29,849 bases of DNA. It comes from Firmicutes bacterium CAG:95 (lineage in GTDB: Bacteria > Bacillota > Clostridia > Lachnospirales > Lachnospiraceae). Where the stretch lies: assembly GCA_000438155.1 (NCBI GenBank), contig FR902961.1, positions 1 through 29,849 of the forward strand. The letters run 5' to 3'. The notes under the pieces were generated by a model. That model ran no database searches. It was not told the origin of the DNA and saw nothing but the letters and a program-made list of their open reading frames with translations. Positions 22,903 through 29,849 of this stretch are shown here, one piece after another. The position numbers were made by a program, and so were the translations under genes. Within the stretch, counting starts at the first letter, position 1; every line of letters starts with the position of its first letter.

Positions 22903-24192
22903 ATGCGTATTGTAGAACTGACGGATGAGACGAAAAACAATCTGCTCGAAAGCCTTTTAAAAAGAAGCCCGAACAGCTATGGACAATATGAAAAGACGGT
23001 AAATGATATTATCGGGGATGTCCGTGCAAGAAGAGATGAGGCACTTTTTGAATATACCTCGAAGTTCGATCATTGTGAAATGAATGCGGAAAAGATCCGT
23101 GTTACAAGGGAAGAAATCGACGAGGCTTATGCACAGCTTGAAGAAAACTTCATTGAGGTGATGAAGCATTCTGCTGAAAACATTCGTAAATTCCATCAGA
23201 AACAGATGCACAACAGCTGGATCGTTCCGGAGGATAACGGAACCATTTTAGGACAGAAGATTACGCCCATTTCCATTTCCGGTGTTTACGTTCCCGGTGG
23301 TAAGGCCGCTTATCCGTCCAGCGTATTAATGAATGTACTGCCTGCAAAGGTTGCAGGTGTTTCCCGTATTATTATGACGACTCCTCCCGGAAAGGACGGT
23401 AAGGTCAATCCCGGAACACTGGTTGCCGCAGATATTGCCGGTGTCGATGAAATCTACAAGGTCGGCGGCGCACAGGCGATTGCTGCAATGGCGTTTGGAA
23501 CCGAAAGTGTCCCGAAGGTGGATAAGATCACAGGCCCCGGTAACATTTTCGTTGCCCTTGCCAAGAAAGCATGCTTTGGCTATGTCAGCATCGATTCCAT
23601 TGCAGGTCCCAGTGAGATTCTGGTGCTTGCCGATGAAAGTGCAACGCCCCGTTATGTTGCCGCAGATCTGTTATCCCAGGCAGAACATGATGAGATGGCA
23701 AGTGCAATTTTAATTACCACAAGCAGAGAGCTTGCCGACAAGGTATCCGAAGAGGTGGAAGCCTTTACGAAGCAGTTGTCCCGTGAGGAGATTATCCGGA
23801 AGTCTCTTGATCACTACGGCTATATCCTCATTGCCCAAAATATGGATCAGGCCATTGATGCCGTCAATGAAATTGCATCGGAGCATCTGGAGATTCTGAC
23901 GAAGAATCCTTATGAGACCATGACCAAAGTAAAAAATGCCGGAGCAATTTTTCTTGGTGAATATTCCTCCGAGCCTTTGGGTGATTATTTTGCAGGACCA
24001 AACCACATTTTACCAACGAACGGAACCGCAAGATTTTTCTCCCCGTTAAATGTGGATGATTTTCTTAAGAAAACCAGTATTATTTCCTATTCCAGAGATG
24101 CTTTGGAAAAGGTTCATAAAGAAATTGAACTGTTTGCTGAAAAAGAGGGCTTGACCGCGCACGCAAACTCGATTAAAGTTAGGTTTGAGTAG
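22903..24192 (+). CDS. hisD: Histidinol dehydrogenase
   Basis: Zinc enzyme that performs the last two steps, oxidising histidinol to histidine with two NAD. With the start used here (429 aa) key residues fall on the numbers known for Escherichia coli within one: Gln259 and His262 as zinc ligands, and Glu327/His328 of SEHLEI as the catalytic pair; the family signature around GPGNIFVALAKK is at 211-222. I choose the ATG at 22903 because GGAGG (22890-22894) lies 8 bases before it; upstream in-frame ATGs at 22876 and 22888 are also possible, the first overlapping the hisG stop. Confidence 0.95.
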   Translation: MRIVELTDETKNNLLESLLKRSPNSYGQYEKTVNDIIGDVRARRDEALFEYTSKFDHCEMNAEKIRVTREEIDEAYAQLEENFIEVMKHSAENIRKFHQKQMHNSWIVPEDNGTILGQKITPISISGVYVPGGKAAYPSSVLMNVLPAKVAGVSRIIMTTPPGKDGKVNPGTLVAADIAGVDEIYKVGGAQAIAAMAFGTESVPKVDKITGPGNIFVALAKKACFGYVSIDSIAGPSEILVLADESATPRYVAADLLSQAEHDEMASAILITTSRELADKVSEEVEAFTKQLSREEIIRKSLDHYGYILIAQNMDQAIDAVNEIASEHLEILTKNPYETMTKVKNAGAIFLGEYSSEPLGDYFAGPNHILPTNGTARFFSPLNVDDFLKKTSIISYSRDALEKVHKEIELFAEKEGLTAHANSIKVRFE

Positions 24193-24216
24193 ATCTTAAG
24201 AAAGGTTGTGAACCGG

Positions 24217-24804
24217 ATGAACAGAAACGCTTCCGTAAAACGCAAAACAAAAGAAACCGATATTGCTCTTTCCATTAACTTAGATGGAGCCGGGAAGTCC
24301 GAGATTTCAACAGGAATCGGTTTCTTCGATCATATGTTAGAGGGATTTTCCCGTCATGGATTTTTCGACCTTGACGTAAAGGTTACAGGAGATCTTCATG
24401 TGGATGGACACCATACCGTTGAAGATACGGGAATTGTCCTTGGAACTGCCATCAAAGAAGCTCTTGGAGATAAGAAATCCATCAAACGCTTCGGTTCCTG
24501 TATTCTGCCGATGGACGATGCACTCTGTCTGTGTGCGGTAGATTTAGGCGGCAGACCTTACTTTAAGATGGATGCACAGATTACGGCTCCCATGGTGGGA
24601 AACTTCGATACCGAGCTGGTACGGGAATTCTTTTATGCCGTTTCCTATACGGCAGGAATGAACCTGCATATCAGGATGCTCGACGGAGTAAACGCCCATC
24701 ATATCATCGAGGCCATGTTCAAGAGCTTTGCCAAGGCTCTGGATGAAGCCACGAAGAAGGACGAAAGAATTACCGATGTATTAAGTACGAAAGGAAGCTT
24801 ATAG
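24217..24804 (+). CDS. hisB: Imidazoleglycerol-phosphate dehydratase
   Basis: Dehydrates imidazole glycerol phosphate to imidazole acetol phosphate (monofunctional form without the phosphatase domain). The 195 residues show the manganese-binding motifs GFFDHMLEGFSRHG (35-48), DGHHTVED (63-70) and NAHHIIEAMFK (159-169). The ATG at 24217 is preferred to the GTG at 24208: AAAGG (24201-24205) lies only two bases before the GTG but 11 before the ATG, and the ATG gives the usual length. Twenty-four bases separate it from hisD. Confidence 0.95.
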   Translation: MNRNASVKRKTKETDIALSINLDGAGKSEISTGIGFFDHMLEGFSRHGFFDLDVKVTGDLHVDGHHTVEDTGIVLGTAIKEALGDKKSIKRFGSCILPMDDALCLCAVDLGGRPYFKMDAQITAPMVGNFDTELVREFFYAVSYTAGMNLHIRMLDGVNAHHIIEAMFKSFAKALDEATKKDERITDVLSTKGSL

Positions 24805-24809
24805 TTTCA

Positions 24810-26096
24810 ATGGAACAGTTTAAGAAATTTATACCATGTATTTATTTAAAGGATGGCTGTGCTGTAACAGGCTTCAAAAGCCGGGAAATTGTCAGTGAGA
24901 ATCCGGTAGAGCTTGCCTGCTTTTACAGTGAATGCAATGCCGATGAAATCTTAGTATTTGATCTTTCCCATGACGATGCAAGCCATGAAGCAGCCCTTGA
25001 TCTCATTAAGGAAATCTGCAGCCGCGCGAACCTCCCGGTCATTGGTGCCGGTAATGTAAAGCGTATGGAAGATATTAAGAAACTGCTTTATGCCGGATGC
25101 ACGAAAGCAGCCTTAAATTATTCCAAAGAGGACAATATTGAGATTACGAAAGAGGTATCCGATAAGTTTGGCAAAGAAAAGATCGTTGCCTGCATTGCAG
25201 CCGCAGAAGAAATTCAGGCCAACGAAGCCATTCTCAGCGAATATGTAAACGAGGTTATCCTGATCTCCGAAAAGACGATCAAACAGGCCATCGAGATCTC
25301 GAAGATGCCTTTTATCGTTACCCTGCCGGAGGTCTCTCTTGATAAGATCCTGGAGCTTTTGGCCGTGGAACATATTGCCGGAATTACCGGACCTGCGGTT
25401 AACGAAAACGCGAAAGAATTAAATGATATTAAGGATCTGTGTTCCGGAAACGGGATTGCCGTCCACACCTTTGAGCCTGAGATCCCCTGGGGTGACCTTA
25501 AGAAGAACAGTGACGGTCTTGTTCCTGTGATTGTACAGGATTATAAGACACAGGAAGTTCTGATGATGGCATACATGAACGAAGAAGCCTACCGCACCAC
25601 CTTAAAAAGCGGCCGTATGAATTATTTCAGCCGAAGCCGTCAGAGCCAGTGGCTTAAGGGTGAAACCAGCGGTCATTTCCAGTATGTCATGGAAATGAAG
25701 GCCGACTGTGACAAGGATACCATTCTTGCCAAGGTTTCCCAAATTGGGGCAGCCTGTCATACCGGCAATTACAGCTGCTTCTTTAATGAAATTATGAAGA
25801 AGGAATATTCGGAATCGAATCCGCTTCTGGTATTTGAATCCGTTTTAAATGTCATCAAGGACCGTAAGGTAAATCCCAAGGAAGGGTCTTATACCAATTA
25901 TCTGTTTGATAAGGGAATTGATAAGATTCTCAAGAAGCTTGGTGAAGAAGCAACGGAAATCGTCATTGCTGCCAAAAATCCGAACGCCAATGAAATCAAG
26001 TATGAAATTGCAGATTTTCTGTATCATATGATGGTTCTGATGGTGGAACGCGGCGTTACCTGGGAAGAAATTACTGAGGAACTGGATAAGAGATAA
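24810..26096 (+). CDS. hisIE: HisIE bifunctional enzyme with an inactive HisF-like N-terminal domain
   Basis: Carries out steps 2 and 3 of histidine synthesis. Residues about 226-330 are the phosphoribosyl-AMP cyclohydrolase (HisI), with YFSRSRQSQWLKGETSGH (272-289) and zinc ligands Cys300, Cys316 and Cys323; residues about 340-428 are the pyrophosphohydrolase (HisE), with KKLGEEATEIVIAAKN (375-390) and EIADFLYHMMVLM. The first 215 residues resemble HisF (FIPCIYLKDGCAVTGF against a typical IACLDVKDGRVVKG), but the catalytic Asp11 of HisF is Tyr12 and Asp130 is Ala130, and the phosphate loops are degraded. It begins five bases after hisB with AAAGGAAG about 12 bases upstream. The extra domain cannot replace hisF. 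Confidence 0.93.
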   Translation: MEQFKKFIPCIYLKDGCAVTGFKSREIVSENPVELACFYSECNADEILVFDLSHDDASHEAALDLIKEICSRANLPVIGAGNVKRMEDIKKLLYAGCTKAALNYSKEDNIEITKEVSDKFGKEKIVACIAAAEEIQANEAILSEYVNEVILISEKTIKQAIEISKMPFIVTLPEVSLDKILELLAVEHIAGITGPAVNENAKELNDIKDLCSGNGIAVHTFEPEIPWGDLKKNSDGLVPVIVQDYKTQEVLMMAYMNEEAYRTTLKSGRMNYFSRSRQSQWLKGETSGHFQYVMEMKADCDKDTILAKVSQIGAACHTGNYSCFFNEIMKKEYSESNPLLVFESVLNVIKDRKVNPKEGSYTNYLFDKGIDKILKKLGEEATEIVIAAKNPNANEIKYEIADFLYHMMVLMVERGVTWEEITEELDKR

Positions 26097-26139
26097 AGAA
26101 TAGTTACAAGAATTATTCATTAAGAGACATATTTGAATG

Positions 26140-26176
26140 GTCCCGTCATATATTGATAAAAATAAATGAATGGGAC
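26140..26176 (+). repeat. Imperfect inverted repeat ahead of a small membrane protein gene
   Basis: GTCCC-GTCAT (26140-26149) faces ATGAAT-GGGAC (26166-26176) across a 16-base A/T-rich loop. It ends four bases before the first ATG of the next gene. There is no T-run, so a role in translation control or as a binding site is more likely than termination. It also lies over the weak possible promoter TTGAAT (26133)-GATAAA (26155). Confidence 0.35.
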
Positions 26177-26179
26177 AAC

Positions 26180-26545
26180 ATGATGAGTATCAGTACCGAT
26201 AAAAAATTAGAGCTGCTACGGGGTATTCGTCTGGAAAATCAGAGGAATCATCAGCTTATGCAGGAACGACAGCACATTTTGGAAGCTCCTTCTTTCAGGG
26301 AGACTTCAATGGGAAACATGGATCGTGGAAAAGGTACTTCTCCGGGATGGAGGAGCTTGCGGTTCCGGATTTTTGTTTCCTTTTTGTTGTTGGGTGGATT
26401 TATTGTTGCCCACAAGATGGAATGGCACTATCGCAGCCTTGATTGCGATATGTTCCTGCAACAGATGAATGAGTCCGTATCCTTAGAACAGCTCATGCAG
26501 GATGGAAGGGCATTATTGAACCATGAGAAAGCTTCAGTTAAGTGA
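26180..26545 (+). CDS. Hypothetical single-pass membrane protein, 121 aa
   Basis: Not recognised. A charged helical N-terminus (about residues 7-33, LELLRGIRLENQRNHQLMQE), a polar linker, one membrane helix (about 63-79) and a 40-residue acidic tail give an architecture somewhat like small division-type membrane proteins, but I see no specific motif. Start is uncertain: tandem ATGs at 26180 and 26183 have only a weak GGGA ahead of them, and a TTG at 26153 is in frame. The end overlaps the start of the radical SAM gene by 23 bases, and that gene lacks a good ribosome site of its own, so translation may be coupled. Confidence 0.55.
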   Translation: MMSISTDKKLELLRGIRLENQRNHQLMQERQHILEAPSFRETSMGNMDRGKGTSPGWRSLRFRIFVSFLLLGGFIVAHKMEWHYRSLDCDMFLQQMNESVSLEQLMQDGRALLNHEKASVK

Positions 26546-28409
26546 AGAAATTTTAATGCAGGTGGAAAAGCCTGCCCGTTATATTGGAAACGAAGTCAAT
26601 GCAGTTACGAAGAATGCGGAAGAAGTGGAGGTCCGGTTTGCCATGTGCTTCCCGGATGTGTATGAAATCGGCATGTCCCATCTTGGCATTCAGATTCTTT
26701 ATGATATGCTGAATTCCTTTGAGGATGTATGGTGCGAACGCGTATATTCCCCATGGGTGGATCTTGACCGGATCATGAGAGAAAAACATATCCCGCTTTT
26801 TGCGTTGGAATCGCAGGATCCGATTACGGAGTTTGATTTCCTTGGAATTACGATCCAGTATGAAATGTGTTATACCAATATTTTACAGGTGCTGGATTTA
26901 TCCGGCATACCGCTCCTTGCAAAGGATCGTATGGATAAAGATCCGATTGTCATTGGTGGAGGCCCTTGTACCTATAATCCGGAGCCTATCACAGATTTCT
27001 TTGACATCTTCTATATTGGAGAAGGAGAGACCCGTTACCGGGAACTGATTGATCTTTATAAGGAATGCAAGAAGAAGGGATGCAGCCGGCAGGACTTTTT
27101 ACGGAAGGCAGCCTGCATTCCCGGAATGTATGTACCTTCCCTCTACGAGGTTACCTATCATGAGGATGGCACGATTGCGGAGAGGAAGAAGCTTGTGCCG
27201 GAAATTCCGGATGTGATTCACAAGGAACTGGTCTGTGATGTTTCCGAAACGTATTATCCGGAAAAACCGGTCGTTCCGTTTATTAAGGTTACACAGGACC
27301 GTGTCGTACTTGAAATCCAACGGGGCTGCATCCGTGGCTGCCGGTTCTGTCAGGCAGGGCAGTTATATCGTCCGGTGCGGGAACGGAGCCTTGATTTTCT
27401 GGAGGATAAGGCCATTAAATTATTGAAAAATACAGGACATGAAGAGATTTCCTTAAGTTCGTTAAGCTCAAGCGATTACACGTTCCTTCCGGAGCTTCTG
27501 GATTTCCTGATCGACGAATGTGAACGCCGGAAGGTCAATATATCTCTTCCTTCGCTGCGAATTGATGCATTCTCCTTAGATGTCATGAATAAAGTACAGG
27601 ACGTCAAAAAGAGCAGTCTGACCTTTGCACCGGAAGCAGGAAGTCAGCGCCTTCGTAATGTGATTAACAAAGGATTGACCGAAGAAGTCATCCTACATGG
27701 TGCCCACCTTGCTTTTGAAGGCGGCTGGACCAGAGTAAAGCTTTACTTTATGCTCGGACTTCCGTTTGAAACCGAAGACGATATCCGTGGCATTGCAGAA
27801 CTTTGTAATAAGATTGCAGCCGAATTTTATGAGACCGTTCCTAAGGAAAAACGAAACGGAAGGGTACAGATCGTGGCAAGCACCTCGTTTTTTATCCCCA
27901 AGCCGTTCACTCCGTTCCAGTGGGCTCCCCAGTGTACGAAGGAGCAGTTCCTTGAAAAAGCCTATCTCACAAGGACCTCGATTATGAGCCAGTTGAATCA
28001 GAAGAGCATTAAATACAACTGGCATGAGGCTGATGTGAGCGTCCTTGAAAGTGTTCTTGCAAGGGGTGACCGAAATTTAAACAAAGCCATTTTGCGCGCC
28101 TACGAAAGAGGCTGTATCTATGATGCGTGGAGTGAATATTATAAGCATGATGTATGGCTTTCTGTCTTTGATGAATGTGGCATTGATCCGGACTTTTATA
28201 CGACAAGGCTCCGTGAGGATGATGAAGTCTTTCCATGGGATTTTCTGGACTGTGGCGTAACCAGAGAATTCCTTTTACGGGAATGGCATAAAGCGCAGGA
28301 GGAAACCGTAACCTTAAACTGTAAACAGCAGTGTAACGGATGCGGTGCAGCCAAATATCACACAGGAATCTGTATGGAGCCACGTATCAGAGAAGGAGCA
28401 GAAGAATAA
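26523..28409 (+). CDS. TIGR03960-type radical SAM protein with B12-binding-like domain
   Basis: A 628-residue member of the widespread but uncharacterised radical SAM family TIGR03960. The N-terminus (MRKLQLSEEILMQVEKPARY then IGNEVNAV) is typical of the family and fixes the start. A cobalamin-binding-like Rossmann region (about 35-185, FPDVYEIGMSHLGIQILYDML) is followed by the radical SAM domain with the iron-sulphur cysteines C269, C273 and C276 in GCIRGCRFCQAGQ. Cysteine-rich CKQQCNGCGAAKYHTG near the C-terminus could hold another metal site. It is followed by the TIGR03936 gene and RNase G, an order common in Firmicutes near the ribosomal genes rplU-rpmA. Role unknown; a tRNA or rRNA modification is a reasonable guess. 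Confidence 0.9.
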   Translation: MRKLQLSEEILMQVEKPARYIGNEVNAVTKNAEEVEVRFAMCFPDVYEIGMSHLGIQILYDMLNSFEDVWCERVYSPWVDLDRIMREKHIPLFALESQDPITEFDFLGITIQYEMCYTNILQVLDLSGIPLLAKDRMDKDPIVIGGGPCTYNPEPITDFFDIFYIGEGETRYRELIDLYKECKKKGCSRQDFLRKAACIPGMYVPSLYEVTYHEDGTIAERKKLVPEIPDVIHKELVCDVSETYYPEKPVVPFIKVTQDRVVLEIQRGCIRGCRFCQAGQLYRPVRERSLDFLEDKAIKLLKNTGHEEISLSSLSSSDYTFLPELLDFLIDECERRKVNISLPSLRIDAFSLDVMNKVQDVKKSSLTFAPEAGSQRLRNVINKGLTEEVILHGAHLAFEGGWTRVKLYFMLGLPFETEDDIRGIAELCNKIAAEFYETVPKEKRNGRVQIVASTSFFIPKPFTPFQWAPQCTKEQFLEKAYLTRTSIMSQLNQKSIKYNWHEADVSVLESVLARGDRNLNKAILRAYERGCIYDAWSEYYKHDVWLSVFDECGIDPDFYTTRLREDDEVFPWDFLDCGVTREFLLREWHKAQEETVTLNCKQQCNGCGAAKYHTGICMEPRIREGAEE

Positions 28410-28412
28410 ATT

Positions 28413-29129
28413 ATGAAGGTCAGAGTGAAATTTTCAAAATATGGTCCTGTAAAATTCATCGGACATCTGGATGTGATGCGCTATTTCCAGAAAGCCATCC
28501 GCAGGGCAGAAATTGATGTGGCATATTCCGAAGGATTTTCTCCTCATCAGAAGCTTTCCTTTGCGGCTCCGTTATCGGTTGGACACACGAGCAGCGGGGA
28601 ATACTTTGATCTGGAGCTTTGCAGCTTAAACAGTACCGAAGAATTAAAAACCGCTTTACAGTCTGCCATGGTGGAAGGAATCGATATTCTCGATGTCCGG
28701 CTTTTAGACGATGCCGAGGGCAATGCCATGGCAAGTGTAGAGGCTGCTTCCTATTACGTGACCATCCGTGACAGTGTCGTCCTTCCGGATGGATTCATGA
28801 AAAAGCTGCTTGCCTTTTATGAGCAGGACAATATCCCTGTCGTAAAGGAAACCAAGCGTGGTCATAAGGAAATTAATTTAAAGGAAAGCATTTATGAGCT
28901 GTCTGTGGTATCGTGTGCACTCGGAAAAGCAGACGAAGAAGCAAAGGAACGGATCTATATGAAATTAAATGCCAGCAGCGGCGGAAATATCAAGCCGGGC
29001 TTTGTTCTCGAGAGCTTTTGTAATTCCATTTCTTATGAGCTTCCGCCATTTGGCTATACGGTTCACAGAATTGAAACCTATCGGGAACGGGAAGGAGAGT
29101 TCGTACCACTGTTATGGGAAAAATCATAG
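28413..29129 (+). CDS. TIGR03936/DUF2344 radical SAM-associated protein
   Basis: A 238-residue protein of the family that occurs either fused to the C-terminus of the TIGR03960 radical SAM protein or as the next gene, as here (3 bases apart). It begins MKVRVKFSKYGPVKFIGHLD and contains the conserved EGFSPHQKLSFAAPLSVG segment (40-57) followed by SGEYFDLEL. The fold of the first half resembles an RNA-handling alpha/beta domain; no catalytic residues can be named. Its stop lies inside the RNase G reading frame, a 16-base overlap, which suggests coupled translation of all three genes. Confidence 0.9.
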   Translation: MKVRVKFSKYGPVKFIGHLDVMRYFQKAIRRAEIDVAYSEGFSPHQKLSFAAPLSVGHTSSGEYFDLELCSLNSTEELKTALQSAMVEGIDILDVRLLDDAEGNAMASVEAASYYVTIRDSVVLPDGFMKKLLAFYEQDNIPVVKETKRGHKEINLKESIYELSVVSCALGKADEEAKERIYMKLNASSGGNIKPGFVLESFCNSISYELPPFGYTVHRIETYREREGEFVPLLWEKS

Positions 29130-29849
29130 TCATTCGTAAAGCAGACCGTATTCTGGTGTTCACCTTTTCGGATTACCGGCCCGATGCACTGCAGGTATTT
29201 TTTTCACCGGGAAAAGGCGATCTGGTCGGAAATGTATATGTTGGACGCGTGGATCGCGTATTACCGTCCATGGGAGCCGGCTTTGTGGCCGTGCAAAAGG
29301 ACCGGAAGGTCTATCTGCCTCTGCCATCTTGTAAAGACAGATCCGGAAATACCGTTATATGGAATGGTAAACCGGACGATGCTTTAAAAGCAGGTGATGA
29401 AATTCTCGTCCAGATTGAACGGATGGGCATGGGAGACAAGCTTCCGACTGCCAGGACGGATATTGACCTGGTCGGTCACTATTGTATCTGCCGTGTAAAC
29501 GGAAAGGGCATGCATTTTTCGAAGAAGCTGTCCTCTTCTGTGACGGCTTCCTTTAGAGAAGCCTTATCTGCCAGAGGTATCCCCGGAAGGCGTGACTTCG
29601 GTTTTACCATCCGTACTAATATTGAAGCATTGAAGGACTATGAAGAAGTCTTTTGCGAAATGGAGGAACTGATCAGGAATGCGGTAAGGATCAGGGAAGC
29701 TTCATCCCATCGGAGTATTTACAGCTGTCTGTATCAGGATACACCGGAATATATCTCCTACATCAAAGGAATTCCGATTTCTTCCTATGAAGAGATTGTG
29801 ACGGAGGATCCCGGAATTTATGAAGAACTGCAATGTCTTTTTCCTGCTG
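29114..29849 (+). CDS. Ribonuclease E/G family protein, 5' part
   Basis: The first 245 residues of an RNase E/G-type endoribonuclease, cut off by the end of the window. The frame is open from the ATG at 29114 to the last base. An S1 RNA-binding domain is seen at about 38-103 (GNVYVGRVDRVLPSMGAGFV), followed by GDKLPTARTDIDLVGHYCI (108-126), the family's conserved link to the catalytic domain, and an IRTNIEA segment (166-172). The magnesium-binding aspartates and the zinc link would lie beyond the window. The start overlaps the TIGR03936 gene by 16 bases; AAGGAG is about 15 bases upstream, rather far. In related genomes rplU and rpmA often follow. Confidence 0.88.
   Translation, partial: MGKIIVIRKADRILVFTFSDYRPDALQVFFSPGKGDLVGNVYVGRVDRVLPSMGAGFVAVQKDRKVYLPLPSCKDRSGNTVIWNGKPDDALKAGDEILVQIERMGMGDKLPTARTDIDLVGHYCICRVNGKGMHFSKKLSSSVTASFREALSARGIPGRRDFGFTIRTNIEALKDYEEVFCEMEELIRNAVRIREASSHRSIYSCLYQDTPEYISYIKGIPISSYEEIVTEDPGIYEELQCLFPA

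Noticed and set aside
24810..25454. Functional HisF or HisA encoded by the N-terminal part of hisIE
   Set aside because: Both catalytic aspartate positions are changed (Tyr12, Ala130) and the phosphate loops are missing.
29184..29387. A short + strand frame at the window end
   Set aside because: It is out of frame with the RNase E/G gene, which is open from 29114 to the window end and has clear S1-domain similarity.
1..29849. Mobile elements, CRISPR, phage or defence genes
   Set aside because: No transposase, integrase, repeat array or phage-like gene was seen; the content is uniformly core housekeeping and sporulation.

Overview
The window reads as a housekeeping stretch of a spore-forming, Gram-positive Firmicute, most likely a member of the Lachnospiraceae (Clostridia). 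The evidence is moderate GC content, strong AGGAGG-type ribosome sites with frequent TTG/GTG starts, sporulation genes (gerW/ytfJ, ylbJ), and gene orders shared with Bacillus (ytfI-ytfJ, rpmB divergent from yloU-yloV, rsmD-coaD near ylbJ). No insertion sequence, prophage, CRISPR array, tRNA or rRNA was seen. Nearly all genes lie on the + strand; only rpmB and the ylbJ-like gene are on the - strand.

Layout. 1-4.1 kb: a class B penicillin-binding protein, a small unknown protein, a DUF2953 (YtfI-like) protein, GerW, a 47-residue membrane peptide and a coiled-coil protein ending in a J-domain-like HPD segment, probably one envelope/sporulation operon. 4.2-6.7 kb: rpmB (- strand, with its own terminator and promoter) divergent from yloU (Asp23 family) and yloV (FakA-type DAK protein), which ends in a clear terminator. 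6.8-14 kb: recG, a DegV/FakB lipid-binding protein and a type IIA topoisomerase pair (B then A subunit). 14-17 kb: rsmD, coaD, a coiled-coil protein, a strong hairpin, then an amidase-3 protein with a C-terminal membrane anchor and no signal peptide, whose 3' end overlaps the opposing ylbJ-like gene. 18-21 kb: a HAD phosphatase, an unknown two-helix membrane protein, an RluA-type pseudouridine synthase and RecU. 21-26.1 kb: a histidine operon hisZ-hisG-hisD-hisB-hisIE with a near-consensus promoter inside the 3' end of recU. 26.1-29.8 kb: a small membrane protein, a TIGR03960-type radical SAM protein, its TIGR03936/DUF2344 partner, and the start of an RNase E/G gene cut by the window end.

How genes work together: HisZ plus the short-form HisG start histidine synthesis, HisIE performs steps 2-3, HisB step 7 and HisD the last two oxidations; hisA, hisH, hisF and hisC are not here. 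The HisIE protein carries an N-terminal HisF-like barrel whose two catalytic aspartates are replaced. FakA and the DegV protein could form a fatty-acid kinase. The topoisomerase pair, RecG and RecU serve DNA topology and recombination.

Most interesting observations: the dead HisF-like domain on HisIE; the tail-anchored amidase whose topology contradicts its lack of an export signal; a sigma-E-like promoter ahead of ylbJ; the conserved but uncharacterised radical SAM/DUF2344/RNase G module; and several small unknown proteins in conserved positions. No clearly new defence or mobile system was found.
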